From assembly GCF_000425745.1 (NCBI RefSeq), contig NZ_AUEA01000006.1:248001-312000 (forward strand): a stretch of DNA of 64,000 nucleotides. Reading direction: 5' to 3'. Shown piece after piece: positions 1 to 8,107 of the stretch. Numbering within the stretch: the stretch's first letter is position 1; every line of letters begins with the position of its first letter. Position numbers and translations under genes: made by a program. The stretch is from Pseudomonas cremoricolorata DSM 17059 = NBRC 16634. GTDB taxonomy: Bacteria > Pseudomonadota > Gammaproteobacteria > Pseudomonadales > Pseudomonadaceae. The notes under the pieces were generated by a model. The model ran no database searches. It was not told where the DNA came from and was given only the letters and a program-made list of their open reading frames with translations.

Positions 1-184
1 CCACGTTGCTGGCCTTGCGCGACGCCTTGAGCATTTCGCTGATGAACAGCGACTCGAACTCCTTGGCCACCTTGCGCACGTTGGCGTCGCTGTCGCGATC
101 GCCATGCTTGAGCGAGCTCAGGCGGTTGAGGTCTGTGTAGGCACCACTGTCGGGCGTGTTCGATACCAGGCTCTTGGGCGTCAT
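1..184 (-). CDS. flgJ: FlgJ, N-terminal part only (cut by window edge)
   Basis: The first 61 residues of a protein starting MTPKSLVSNTPDSGAYTDLN. The visible part contains the rod-capping segment with the typical VAKEFESLFISEMLKASR stretch. FlgJ caps the growing rod in the periplasm; its muramidase domain would lie C-terminal, outside the window. It starts 11 bp after the flgI stop on the same strand, as in other Pseudomonas flgFGHIJKL operons. The identity rests on this short segment plus gene order. Confidence 0.9.
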   Translation of the reverse strand, partial: MTPKSLVSNTPDSGAYTDLNRLSSLKHGDRDSDANVRKVAKEFESLFISEMLKASRKASNV

Positions 185-195
185 CGGCGCAGACC

Positions 196-1305
196 TCAGA
201 TCACGATCAGGTCGGCTTGCAAGGCGCCGGCCTGTTTCAGGGCTTCGAGAATCGCCATCAGGTCGCCGGGCGCCGCGCCGACCTGGTTCACCGCCCGGAC
301 GATTTCATCCAGGGTGGTGCCTGGGCCGAACTTGAACATCGGCTTGGCTTCCTGCTCGGCATTGACCCGCGAGCGCGGCACCACGGCGGTCTGGCCGTTG
401 GAGAAGGCGCCTGGCTGGCTGACGATCGGGTCTTCGGTGATGGTCACCGTCAGGCTGCCGTGGGTCACCGCCGCCGGCGAGACCTTGACGTTCTGGCCGA
501 TGACGATGGTGCCGGTGCGCGAGTTGATGATGACCTTGGCCACCGCCTGGCCCGGGTCGATTTCCAGGTTTTCCAGAATCGACAGGTAATCCACCCGCTG
601 ACTGGGGTCCATGGGCGCGGTGACCTGCACCGAGCCGCCATCGAGCGCCTGGGCCACACCCGGGCCGAGCAGTTCGTTGACCTTGTCGACGATGTGCTTG
701 GCGGTGGTGAAGTCGGGACGATTGAGGTTCAGGGTCAGGCTGTTGCCCTGGTTGAAGCCGCTGGGCACGGTACGTTCCACCGAGGCACCGCCGGGAATGC
801 GCCCCGCCGACGGCACGTTGACGGTGATCTTGGACCCATCGCGGCCTTCGGCATCGAAGCCGCCGACCACCAGGTTGCCCTGGGCGATGGCATAGACATT
901 GCCATCGATGCCCTTGAGCGGGGTCATCAGCAGGCTGCCGCCGCGCAGGCTCTTGGAGTTGCCGATGGACGACACGGTGATGTCGACCACCTGCCCGGGC
1001 TTGGCGAACGGCGGCAGGTCGGCATGCACCGACACCGCGGCGACGTTCTTCAGCTGCACGTTGCCCGAGCCTGGCGGCACCTTGATGCCGAACTGCGCGA
1101 GCATGTTGTTGAAGGTCTGCAGGGTGAACGGGGTCTGGGTAGTCTGGTCACCGGTGCCGTTGAGGCCGACCACCAGGCCGTAGCCGATCAACTGGTTGCT
1201 GCGCACGCCGGAGATGCTGGCAATGTCCTTGAGGCGTTCGGCGTGGGCGGCGAACGCGCAGGTGAACAGCAGGGTCGCGGCGAGCAGGTGCCTTGCGTTG
1301 AACAT
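196..1305 (-). CDS. flgI: Flagellar P-ring protein FlgI
   Basis: A 369-residue protein of normal length for FlgI, which assembles the P-ring around the rod in the peptidoglycan layer. A signal peptide ([22 protein letters not shown]) is followed by mature [20 protein letters not shown], the conserved FlgI N-terminus. Family blocks such as [11 protein letters not shown] and the C-terminal [20 protein letters not shown] are present. It lies 12 bp after flgH in the flgF-G-H-I-J operon. FlgA, encoded at about 9.1 kb, is its assembly chaperone. Confidence 0.97.
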   Translation of the reverse strand: MFNARHLLAATLLFTCAFAAHAERLKDIASISGVRSNQLIGYGLVVGLNGTGDQTTQTPFTLQTFNNMLAQFGIKVPPGSGNVQLKNVAAVSVHADLPPFAKPGQVVDITVSSIGNSKSLRGGSLLMTPLKGIDGNVYAIAQGNLVVGGFDAEGRDGSKITVNVPSAGRIPGGASVERTVPSGFNQGNSLTLNLNRPDFTTAKHIVDKVNELLGPGVAQALDGGSVQVTAPMDPSQRVDYLSILENLEIDPGQAVAKVIINSRTGTIVIGQNVKVSPAAVTHGSLTVTITEDPIVSQPGAFSNGQTAVVPRSRVNAEQEAKPMFKFGPGTTLDEIVRAVNQVGAAPGDLMAILEALKQAGALQADLIVI

Positions 1306-1317
1306 GGTCGTCGGTAC

Positions 1318-2013
1318 TCAGAAGGGCCAAAGCGGGCTCATGAAGAAGCGATCCAGCCACCCGGGCTGGCTGGCGTCGGCGAACGAGCCGGTACCCGAAT
1401 AGGTGATGCGGGCATCGGCGATGCGCGTGGACGACACGGTGTTGTCGGTGGCGATGTCATCGGCCCGCACCAGCCCTGCGATACGCACCAGTTCGTCACC
1501 GGTGTTGAGGGTCATCCACTTCTCGCCGCGTACCGAAATGATGCCGTTGGGCAGCACATCGGCCACGGTCACGGTGATCGAACCGGTCAGGGTATTGCCC
1601 TGGTTGGCCTTGCTGTCGCCCTTGGTGGAGCGGTCGCCGCTGTAGCCGCCGCTGAGCGAAAGATCGCCGCCACCGAACGGGTTGTTGGTGGTCGCCGAAC
1701 TGCCGAACAGCGAGGTCAGACCGAGGTTGGCCTTGCTGTTCTTGGCGATCTGCGAGCCTGCGTTCTTGCTCGCCGAGGTGCGCTCGTTGAGGGTGATGGT
1801 GATGATGTCACCGACGCGGAAGGCCTTGCGGTCGCTGTACATGTTCTGCTCGAAACCGGCCTGGTAGATCGAGCCGTTGTTGGCCGCGGCCGGCAGCGGC
1901 GTGCGCGGTAGTACAGGGGCGTAGTACGGGTCGTTGGGCTTGGCGGCGGGCGCCACGCACCCGACCAGCGACACGGCCCCTGCCAGGGCGAACACGGACA
2001 ACAGACGACTCAT
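1318..2013 (-). CDS. flgH: Flagellar L-ring lipoprotein FlgH
   Basis: A 231-residue outer-membrane L-ring subunit. The N-terminus [19 protein letters not shown] is a lipoprotein signal with an LVGC lipobox; Cys19 would be lipidated. Family blocks include [19 protein letters not shown], the glycine/serine-rich middle, and [20 protein letters not shown] with [19 protein letters not shown]. The length is typical. It sits between flgG and flgI, co-directional, in the sigma-54 controlled flgF operon. Confidence 0.97.
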   Translation of the reverse strand: MSRLLSVFALAGAVSLVGCVAPAAKPNDPYYAPVLPRTPLPAAANNGSIYQAGFEQNMYSDRKAFRVGDIITITLNERTSASKNAGSQIAKNSKANLGLTSLFGSSATTNNPFGGGDLSLSGGYSGDRSTKGDSKANQGNTLTGSITVTVADVLPNGIISVRGEKWMTLNTGDELVRIAGLVRADDIATDNTVSSTRIADARITYSGTGSFADASQPGWLDRFFMSPLWPF

Positions 2014-2053
2014 GGCGCGTACCTCACGGTGTAACGGGCGCGGGAAACGGGGT

Positions 2054-2839
2054 TCACAGTTGCTGGGTGACGAACGACAGCATCTTGTCGGCGGTGGAGA
2101 TGACCTTGGAGTTCATCTCGTAGGCGCGCTGGGTGGTGATCATGTTCACCAGTTCTTCAACGGTGCTGACGTTGGAGTTTTCCAAGGTCATCTGCTGGGT
2201 GGTACCGAAGCCGTTGAGGCCCGGGGTGCCAACCTGTGGCGCGCCGCTGGCGGCGGTTTCGAAGAACAGGTTGTTGCCGATGGCCTGCAGGCCGGCCGGG
2301 TTGATGAAGTCGGCGGTCTGGATGTTGCCGATCACCTGTGCTGCCGGGTTGCCGGCGGTGGTGATCGAGACGGTGCCGTCCTGGCCAACGGTGAAGGTCT
2401 GCGCATCGTTGGGCACTACCACGGCAGGTTCGAGCGCGAAGCCGTTGGCGGTGACGATCTGCCCGTCGGAGTTGAGGTGGAAGGTGCCGTCACGGGTGTA
2501 CGACACCGTGCCGTCCGGTTGCAGAACCTGGAAGAAGCCACGGCCGTTGATCGCCATATCCAGCGGGTTCTCGGTGGTTTGCAGGCTGCCGGCGGTGAAG
2601 CTCTTCTGGGTGCCGACCACGCGCACACCAGTACCGACCTGCAGGCCCGAGGGCAGCTCGCTGTCCTGGGTCGACTGGGCACCGGGCTGGCGCTTGACCT
2701 GGTAGAGCAGGTCCTGGAATTCAGCGCGGTCACGCTTGAAGCCGGTGGTGGAAACGTTGGCCAGGTTGTTGGAAACCACGGTCAGGTTGGTGTCCTGGGC
2801 GGACAGGCCGGTCTTAGCGACCCACAGAGCCGGAAGCAT
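2054..2839 (-). CDS. flgG: Flagellar distal rod protein FlgG
   Basis: A 261-residue distal rod protein. It opens [19 protein letters not shown] and carries the rod/hook signature [20 protein letters not shown] near residue 30. The C-terminal coiled coil ends in [19 protein letters not shown], shared by axial flagellar proteins. The length equals that usual for FlgG. It follows flgF by about 48 bp. Confidence 0.97.
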   Translation of the reverse strand: MLPALWVAKTGLSAQDTNLTVVSNNLANVSTTGFKRDRAEFQDLLYQVKRQPGAQSTQDSELPSGLQVGTGVRVVGTQKSFTAGSLQTTENPLDMAINGRGFFQVLQPDGTVSYTRDGTFHLNSDGQIVTANGFALEPAVVVPNDAQTFTVGQDGTVSITTAGNPAAQVIGNIQTADFINPAGLQAIGNNLFFETAASGAPQVGTPGLNGFGTTQQMTLENSNVSTVEELVNMITTQRAYEMNSKVISTADKMLSFVTQQL

Positions 2840-2887
2840 TTAGTGTTCTCCTGGTGCGCCTGTTTTACGGCACCCGTTCAAGTGTGA

Positions 2888-3628
2888 TCAGCCGATTTGC
2901 AAAACACGCGCCATGGCTTCATCGCCTTCCTTGGCCGTGTTCATCATCTTGATGTGCAGCTCGAACTGGCGAGACAGCGACAGCATCGAGGTCATTTCTT
3001 CCACTGCGTTGACATTGCTCGCTTCCAGAAAGCCCGACACCACGCGCACGTTGACGTCGGCGTCAGCCGGCTGGCCGCTGCTGGTGTGGATCAGGCCATC
3101 GAGGCCCTTGACCAGGCCCTTGGTGTCGGGGTTGACCAGCTTGATGCGGTCGACCTGAGCCATCACCCGCGGGTCTTCACCCATGGCGCGGATGCTGATG
3201 GTGCCGTCATCACCGACCTCGACCTTCTGCTCGGGCGGCACAGCGATCGGTCCGCCATTGCCCAGCACCGGCATGCCGTTACCGGCACGCAGCACGCCGA
3301 GGGCGTCGATGTTCAGGCTGCCGGTGCGCACGTAGGCTTCGCTGCCATCCGGCGCCTGCACGGCCATGAACCCAGCACCTGAGACGGCCACGTCCAGCTC
3401 GCGCCCGGTCTCGATCATCGCCCCTGCGGAGAAGTCGGTGGCCGGGCGCTCGGTCATGGCGTAGGCGCGCGACGGAAAGCTGTCACCGAACACCGGCATC
3501 GACCGCGCCTGCTCCAGATCACGCTGGAAACCGGTGGTGGAAATGTTCGCCAGGTTGTTGGCATGGGCCTGCTGGGCCAATGCGTTCTGGCTGGCGCCGG
3601 TCATGGCCACGTAAAGCATCTTGTCCAC
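2888..3628 (-). CDS. flgF: Flagellar proximal rod protein FlgF (GTG start)
   Basis: A 246-residue proximal rod protein. I place the start at a GTG (MDKMLYVAMTGASQNALAQQ), which matches the FlgF family N-terminus; an upstream ATG in frame would add an unrelated 25-residue leader and overlap the promoter. The axial-protein signature NNLANISTTGFQRDL follows. It is the first gene of the flgFGHIJ unit, with a sigma-54 type promoter about 51 bp upstream. Confidence 0.95.
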   Translation of the reverse strand: MDKMLYVAMTGASQNALAQQAHANNLANISTTGFQRDLEQARSMPVFGDSFPSRAYAMTERPATDFSAGAMIETGRELDVAVSGAGFMAVQAPDGSEAYVRTGSLNIDALGVLRAGNGMPVLGNGGPIAVPPEQKVEVGDDGTISIRAMGEDPRVMAQVDRIKLVNPDTKGLVKGLDGLIHTSSGQPADADVNVRVVSGFLEASNVNAVEEMTSMLSLSRQFELHIKMMNTAKEGDEAMARVLQIG

Positions 3629-3678
3629 GGAGGATCCTCTGGGTTCGAAGCGAAACGTTGTCGCTATGCGCGGCATCA

Positions 3679-3695
3679 AGCAAGTATCGAACCAA
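3679..3695 (-). promoter_or_regulatory. Sigma-54 type promoter for flgF operon
   Basis: On the minus strand this reads TTGGTTCGATACTTGCT, with the required GG-N10-GC spacing and matching the TTGGCACGATNNTTGCT consensus except at two positions. Transcription would begin about 40 nt before the flgF GTG. In P. aeruginosa, flgF is the first gene of an RpoN/FleQ-dependent operon. A 14-bp element shared with the flgB promoter lies directly upstream (3698-3711). Confidence 0.8.
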
Positions 3696-3697
3696 CT

Positions 3698-3711
3698 CGG
3701 CAAAAGCCTTG
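3698..3711 (-). repeat. 14-bp element CAAGGCTTTTGCCG, flgF copy
   Basis: The minus strand reads CAAGGCTTTTGCCG, identical to 7027-7040. In both places the element ends 4 bp before the GG of the sigma-54 promoter. It contains GGC-AAAA-GCC on the plus strand. It could be an activator or repressor site; which protein binds is unknown. Confidence 0.7.
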
Positions 3712-3792
3712 TTTTACAGGGGTTCGCGCGTAACTGCGGCGGTCAAGGTGTCGGTTTGCTGGCAACTTCTTGCCAAGCGCCGGCAAGCCGGC

Positions 3793-3984
3793 TCAGCGTG
3801 GCCGGCAGCCGGCGTTGTCGAACGGCCCGGCATGCCACACCCAGCCGTCGCCCGGCTTGTGCTGGCTGCACAGGTAGCGTCCGGTGAGCTTGCTTTGCCA
3901 CAGCTGAAAAGGCGCAGGCGCGGCCTGCACCCAGGCATGGCCGAGCAGCAGGCAGAGCGCGCTGATGAGGAAGGTTTTTTTCAT
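3793..3984 (-). CDS. Small exported protein between flgE and flgF
   Basis: A 63-residue protein. A clear signal peptide (MKKTFLISALCLLLGHAWVQA) precedes a mature part of about 42 residues with two cysteines and several Trp/Gly residues (LCSQHKPGDGWVWHAGPFD). I chose the ATG that begins the signal peptide. It starts 63 bp after the flgE stop and ends before the flgF promoter, so it should be the last gene of the flgBCDE transcript. I do not recognise a named family; a periplasmic or secreted accessory role is only inference from location. Confidence 0.7.
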   Translation of the reverse strand: MKKTFLISALCLLLGHAWVQAAPAPFQLWQSKLTGRYLCSQHKPGDGWVWHAGPFDNAGCRPR

Positions 3985-4047
3985 GAAGGATTCGCGCCGG
4001 TACACAAGCCGGTGGCCGCCGTAGCGGCGCACCCGCCTGAAGCCGTG

Positions 4048-5367
4048 TCACGCCATCTGGATGATGGTCTGCAGGATGGTGTTCTCGGTCGAGATGGTCT
4101 TGGCGTTGGCCTGGTAGTTGCTCTGCGCCTTGATCAGGTTGACCAGCTCGCCGGTAAGGTCGACGTTGGAGTCCTCCAGCGCGCCGCCAGTGATCTTGCC
4201 CAGGGTGCCGGTGTCCGGCTCGCCCACCACCGGCACACCGGAGGCGTACGATTCTTTCCACGCGGTGCCGCCGACCGGGGTCAGGCCCTGCAGGTTGGCG
4301 AAGGTGGCCATCGCCACTTGGCCGATGACTTTGTCGCGACCGTTGGTGAAGCTGGCGAACAGGTTGCCGCTGGTGTCGACCGCAAGGCCGGACAACTCAC
4401 CGGTGGCATAGCCGTCCTGGGCTTTGGCGGTGGTCGCCGAGGCGGCGTTGTACTGGGTGGTGGCGAGCATGTCCAGGCTCACCCCGGTCGGGTTGGCGGT
4501 GGCACCGTTGCTTGCCCAGTCGCCCAGGGCGTTCTTGTGACCCGGCACCCAGCCATCGACCTGGAAGGTCTTGTCGGCACTGATCGACAGGCCGCCGGCC
4601 ACCGGGCCTGCGTTCATGGCGTCGACATCCAGCGAACCGTCGGACTTGAACGGCAGGTTGTTGACCAGCGGCGTGGTGTTGGTCGGGTCGGTCGGGTTGC
4701 GGCCGTTGACCGTGGTGTACATGGTCCACGAGTTGCTGGCCGTGTCACGTACGAAGTACTGGTTGAGCTGGTGCAGGTTGCCCTGGCTGTCGTACAGCTC
4801 GGTATTGAAGGTGTGGTTGTAGCTGTCGACGTTGGCCGGATCGAACGGGGTGACCTTGGGCGTCGTGGCGGTGGAATTGAGGTTGAGGGTTTCGCTGATC
4901 TTCGAGGTCGGCTTGGGCGCCAGGTTCGAGGTGTCGATCTGCAGGTCGGTCAGCGCGCCGCGCACCACCTGCCCTTCGGCATCGACCGGGTAGCCTTGCA
5001 GGTTGGCGCCGGAGGCGTTGACGATCTTGCCGTCCTTGTCGCTGTAGAAGGCACCGGCGCGGGTGTAGATACGCGAGCCGTTGTCATCCATGGCGAAGAA
5101 GCCGTTGCCGTCGATGGCAAGGTCAAGGCTCTTGCCGGTGCTGACGATGTTGCCGGAGCTGAACATCTGCGACACCGCGGCGGTGCGTACGCCGCTGCCG
5201 ACATCGGTGCGACCGCTGGTGCCGCGCACCGAGGCCGAGTACTGGTCGGCGAATTCGGCACGCGACGACTTGAAGCCGGTAGTGGCCACGTTGGCGATGT
5301 TGTTACCGGTGACGTTGAGGGCCTTGTTGGCTGCATACAGCCCGCTCAGTCCGATATTGAAAGACAT
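4048..5367 (-). CDS. flgE: Flagellar hook protein FlgE
   Basis: A 439-residue hook subunit. The N-terminus MSFNIGLSGLYAANKALNVT with NNIANVATTGFKSSRAEFAD, and the C-terminus ELVNLIKAQSNYQANAKTIS, form the D0 coiled coils of axial proteins; the middle is the variable exposed hook domain. The length fits pseudomonad FlgE. It follows flgD, which caps the hook during assembly, by 30 bp. Confidence 0.97.
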   Translation of the reverse strand: MSFNIGLSGLYAANKALNVTGNNIANVATTGFKSSRAEFADQYSASVRGTSGRTDVGSGVRTAAVSQMFSSGNIVSTGKSLDLAIDGNGFFAMDDNGSRIYTRAGAFYSDKDGKIVNASGANLQGYPVDAEGQVVRGALTDLQIDTSNLAPKPTSKISETLNLNSTATTPKVTPFDPANVDSYNHTFNTELYDSQGNLHQLNQYFVRDTASNSWTMYTTVNGRNPTDPTNTTPLVNNLPFKSDGSLDVDAMNAGPVAGGLSISADKTFQVDGWVPGHKNALGDWASNGATANPTGVSLDMLATTQYNAASATTAKAQDGYATGELSGLAVDTSGNLFASFTNGRDKVIGQVAMATFANLQGLTPVGGTAWKESYASGVPVVGEPDTGTLGKITGGALEDSNVDLTGELVNLIKAQSNYQANAKTISTENTILQTIIQMA

Positions 5368-5397
5368 TTACTCACTCCTGCCGACGTCGGTCGGCCC

Positions 5398-6093
5398 TCA
5401 GATTCCGATCACTTGGACTTTCGACAGGGGCACACTGCCCAGCCCTGCCAGGTTCAACATCATTTCGCTGCCATTGACGCCGGTGGTGACGCTGTTGACC
5501 GTGGCCGGCAGATTGGTGGTCATCGCGGTCGCGGTGCCTTTGATATCGGCAGTGGCCTTGAAGGTATAGGCCCCGGCCGGTGCCACTTCGCCCTTGGCGT
5601 CGCGGCCATCCCAGGTGAAGTCGGCCAGCCCGCTGCTCTTGCTGCCCAGGTCGAGGGTGCGCACCAGGTCGCCCTGGCTGTTGTACACACCGACCTTGAC
5701 CGACGTGCTCGAGGCGCTGAGGTTGACCGAGCCTTTCATGTCCTTGCTGGTGTCGACGCTGGCGGTATCGGTCTGCACCACCACGTTGCGCCCGACCAGC
5801 GATGAGGCCTGCAAGGCGGTCGACGACTGGAAGCCCTGGAGAATGCTGTTCACCGAGCTGTTCAGGGTCTGCATGCTTTCCAGGCTGCTGAACTGCGCCA
5901 GCTGGGCGACGAACTCGCCGTTCTGCTGCGGATCGAGCGGGTTCTGGTTTTTCATCTGGGTCACCAGCAACTGCAGGAACGCGTCCTTGCCCAACGCGCT
6001 GCCGGCGGTGCCGCTGCTGGCGTTGGTGGTGGAGCGCTGCTGTTGCAGTGAGGTCAGGTAGCTCGAGGCGCTGACGTTGTCTGTGCTGCTCAT
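5398..6093 (-). CDS. flgD: Flagellar hook-cap protein FlgD
   Basis: A 231-residue hook assembly scaffold. The N-terminal region has the FlgD hallmark LGKDAFLQLLVTQMKNQNPL followed by EFVAQLAQFSSLESMQ. The C-terminal half contains the FlgD Ig-like/tudor part with TFTWDGRD-like DFTWDGRDAKGEVAPAGAYT. It lies between flgC and flgE on the same strand with 13-30 bp gaps, so one transcript is likely. Confidence 0.97.
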   Translation of the reverse strand: MSSTDNVSASSYLTSLQQQRSTTNASSGTAGSALGKDAFLQLLVTQMKNQNPLDPQQNGEFVAQLAQFSSLESMQTLNSSVNSILQGFQSSTALQASSLVGRNVVVQTDTASVDTSKDMKGSVNLSASSTSVKVGVYNSQGDLVRTLDLGSKSSGLADFTWDGRDAKGEVAPAGAYTFKATADIKGTATAMTTNLPATVNSVTTGVNGSEMMLNLAGLGSVPLSKVQVIGI

Positions 6094-6106
6094 GGCGATA
6101 TCCCGC

Positions 6107-6550
6107 TTACTGACCCAGGGTCAGGACTTTCTGCATCATGGTCTTGGCCGTGTTCATCAGCTCGGCGTTGGTCTGGAACGAGCGGCTGGCGGAAATCATG
6201 TCAGCCATTTCCTGCACCACGTTGACGTTGGGGTAATAGACGTAGCCGTCCTTGTTCGCCGCCGGGTGATTGGGCTCGTAGCGCGCCTGCAGATCGCTCT
6301 GGTCCTCGACGATGCCGGTGACCTGCACGCCGCGTCCGGCCTGGCCCTGATCCTCGAACAACGATTGCCCGGCGCCGTTTTGCGCCTGCTCGAAGGTGGT
6401 GGCGAACACCGGGTGGCGGGCGCGGTAGGTCTGGTCGATGCTCGAGGACACGGTTTCGGCGTTGGCGATGTTCGACGCCACGGTGTTGAGCCGGGTGTTC
6501 TGCGCGCTCATACCGCTACCGGCGATGTTGAAGACATTGGCAAGGGACAT
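6107..6550 (-). CDS. flgC: Flagellar proximal rod protein FlgC
   Basis: A 147-residue rod protein starting MSLANVFNIAGSGMSAQNTR, with axial signature LNTVASNIANAETVSS and C-terminal VNVVQEMADMISASRSFQTN. I use the ATG located 2 bp after the flgB stop, which has a good GGAGAG ribosome site within the flgB end; a GTG two codons upstream would overlap flgB. Translational coupling to flgB is likely. Confidence 0.96.
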   Translation of the reverse strand: MSLANVFNIAGSGMSAQNTRLNTVASNIANAETVSSSIDQTYRARHPVFATTFEQAQNGAGQSLFEDQGQAGRGVQVTGIVEDQSDLQARYEPNHPAANKDGYVYYPNVNVVQEMADMISASRSFQTNAELMNTAKTMMQKVLTLGQ

Positions 6551-6552
6551 GG

Positions 6553-6960
6553 TCACTCTCCGCGCAGGGCCGATACCAGCCCTTTGAATTTGCTGTTGAG
6601 CAGGGTGAAGCTGGCCTGGAAGTCCAGCGCGTTCTGCGCGTAGTTGGACTGCTCCATCTGCGCATCGACGGTGTTCTGGTCAATCGACGGCTGGCTCGGA
6701 ATGCGGTACTTGAGCGCTTCATCGGCCCCGCTCAGGCCCTCGGCCTCGATGTGCCGGCCGTTGGTGCGGGTCAGCGCCACGCGGCCGCTGTCCTGCTTCT
6801 GCGCCTCGGCTGCCAGCACTGCAGAGAAGTCCAGGTCGCGGGCCTTGTAGTTGGGCGTATCGGCGTTGGTGATGTTGTTGGCCAACACCTCAGCCCGCTG
6901 GGCGCGAAAATTCATCGCCTGCTGGTGGATGCCGAGCGCCTTGTCGAAGTTGATGCTCAT
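6553..6960 (-). CDS. flgB: Flagellar proximal rod protein FlgB
   Basis: A 135-residue rod protein beginning MSINFDKALGIHQQAMNFRA, with AEVLANNITNADTPNYKARD, the conserved FlgB/axial motif. It is the first gene of the flgBCDE unit and is preceded by a near-consensus sigma-54 promoter 48-65 bp upstream of the start codon. Confidence 0.97.
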   Translation of the reverse strand: MSINFDKALGIHQQAMNFRAQRAEVLANNITNADTPNYKARDLDFSAVLAAEAQKQDSGRVALTRTNGRHIEAEGLSGADEALKYRIPSQPSIDQNTVDAQMEQSNYAQNALDFQASFTLLNSKFKGLVSALRGE

Positions 6961-7007
6961 GTCGGGGAACCTGCGCAGGTTGACCGGAAATAGGTTGAGC
7001 GAAACTT

Positions 7008-7025
7008 AGCAAGGGCTGTGCCAAA
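7008..7025 (-). promoter_or_regulatory. Sigma-54 promoter for flgBCDE
   Basis: On the minus strand this reads TTTGGCACAGCCCTTGCT. It has TGGCAC, the GG-N10-GC spacing and TTGCT, close to a perfect RpoN consensus. The predicted start of transcription is about 37 nt before flgB. FleQ is the expected activator by analogy with P. aeruginosa. Confidence 0.88.
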
Positions 7026-7044
7026 CCGGCAAAAGCCTTGCCGG
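7026..7044 (-). repeat. Dyad containing the 14-bp element, flgB copy
   Basis: A perfect inverted repeat, CCGGCAA-N5-TTGCCGG, directly upstream of the flgB sigma-54 promoter. Positions 7027-7040 are identical (minus strand CAAGGCTTTTGCCG) to the element before the flgF promoter at 3698-3711, at the same distance from the -24 GG. It is likely a protein-binding site. Confidence 0.7.
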
Positions 7045-7197
7045 CCATGGGGTTGAATGAAAAAGCCTGGGGCCGGCTTGCCAGAAAAGCGGCAAATCGC
7101 TGCCGGTCGGGCGGCAGCGGGCGGCAAAAGTGCGGGGACGCAGAGAGCGGAGCAAAATTTTGACGGGGCGCCAGTTGCTGCTATTCACCCCGGAATG

Positions 7198-7221
7198 CGG
7201 CCGCTGCTGAATGAGCGGCCG
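7198..7221 (-). terminator. GC-rich hairpin after cheR
   Basis: An 8-bp perfect stem, CGGCCGCT/AGCGGCCG, with an 8-nt loop begins just after the cheR stop. There is no U-run, so it may be a weak terminator or an mRNA 3'-end stabiliser. Confidence 0.45.
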
Positions 7222-7227
7222 TGGCGA

Positions 7228-8055
7228 TCACTTGGCCTGGTAGATGATGCCCGGGCTGCACTGCACCATCTGGTAGTGGTCGGGCAGGCCATTGAGGGCC
7301 TCGGAGGCGCCGAGGAACAGATAGCCGCCGCGCTTGAGGGTGCCGTGGATGCGCAGGAGAATGTCTTTTTTCACCTGGGCAGAGAAATAGATCAGCACGT
7401 TGCGGCAGAACACCACATCGAACTTGCCCAGTGCGGCGTAGCTGTCGAGCAGGTTGAAGGCGCGAAACTCGACGCGGCTGCGAATCGCCGGCTTGACCGC
7501 ATAGCGGCCAGCGCCCTTGCTGTCGAAGTAGCGCTGCAGGCGCTCGGGCGACAGGCCGCGGGCGATCGCCAGGCTGTCGTACTCGCCAGTGCGGCAATTG
7601 TTGAGCATCAGCCCGGACAGATCGGTGGCGACGATCTGCCCCCCCATCTTCAGTTGCCCCAGGTTGCTGCGCTCGAATTCATCGAGGGTCATCGACAGCG
7701 AGTACGGTTCCTGCCCCGACGAGCAGGCCGCCGACCAGATCCGCAGGCGCTGCCCAGGGTTGTTCTTGATGAACTCAGGGATGACCCGGTTCTTCATCAC
7801 CTCGAAGGGGTAGTTGTCGCGAAACCACAGGGTTTCGTTGGTAGTCATTGCATCGACCACCTGCTCGCGCAGGCCGCCGCGCGGCTGGCTCTGGATGCGC
7901 TGCACCAGCTCGCCGAGCGACTTGATGCCCTGCTGTTCCATCAGTTTGTTGAGGCGGCTGGAAACCAGGTATTGCTTGTTGTCACCCAACAAGATGCCAC
8001 AGGCTTTTTCCAGGAAGACCCTGAACTGTTCGAAATCTGAAGTCGCCGTAGACAC
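7228..8055 (-). CDS. cheR: Chemotaxis protein methyltransferase CheR (GTG start)
   Basis: A 275-residue SAM-dependent methyltransferase that methylates glutamates of chemoreceptors. Two domains are visible: the N-terminal all-alpha CheR domain (FLEKACGILLGDNKQYLVSS) and the catalytic domain with the SAM motif RIWSAACSSGQEPYSLSM and FDVVFCRNVLIYF. I start at a GTG (MSTATSDFEQF) since the longer upstream frame is unrelated to CheR. It follows cheV by 52 bp and is probably cotranscribed from the cheV sigma-28 promoter. Confidence 0.95.
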   Translation of the reverse strand: MSTATSDFEQFRVFLEKACGILLGDNKQYLVSSRLNKLMEQQGIKSLGELVQRIQSQPRGGLREQVVDAMTTNETLWFRDNYPFEVMKNRVIPEFIKNNPGQRLRIWSAACSSGQEPYSLSMTLDEFERSNLGQLKMGGQIVATDLSGLMLNNCRTGEYDSLAIARGLSPERLQRYFDSKGAGRYAVKPAIRSRVEFRAFNLLDSYAALGKFDVVFCRNVLIYFSAQVKKDILLRIHGTLKRGGYLFLGASEALNGLPDHYQMVQCSPGIIYQAK

Positions 8056-8107
8056 TGTTGCCGCCCCTCTCAAATCACAGGTGCCGGGAGCAGCGCCCCC
8101 GGCCATT

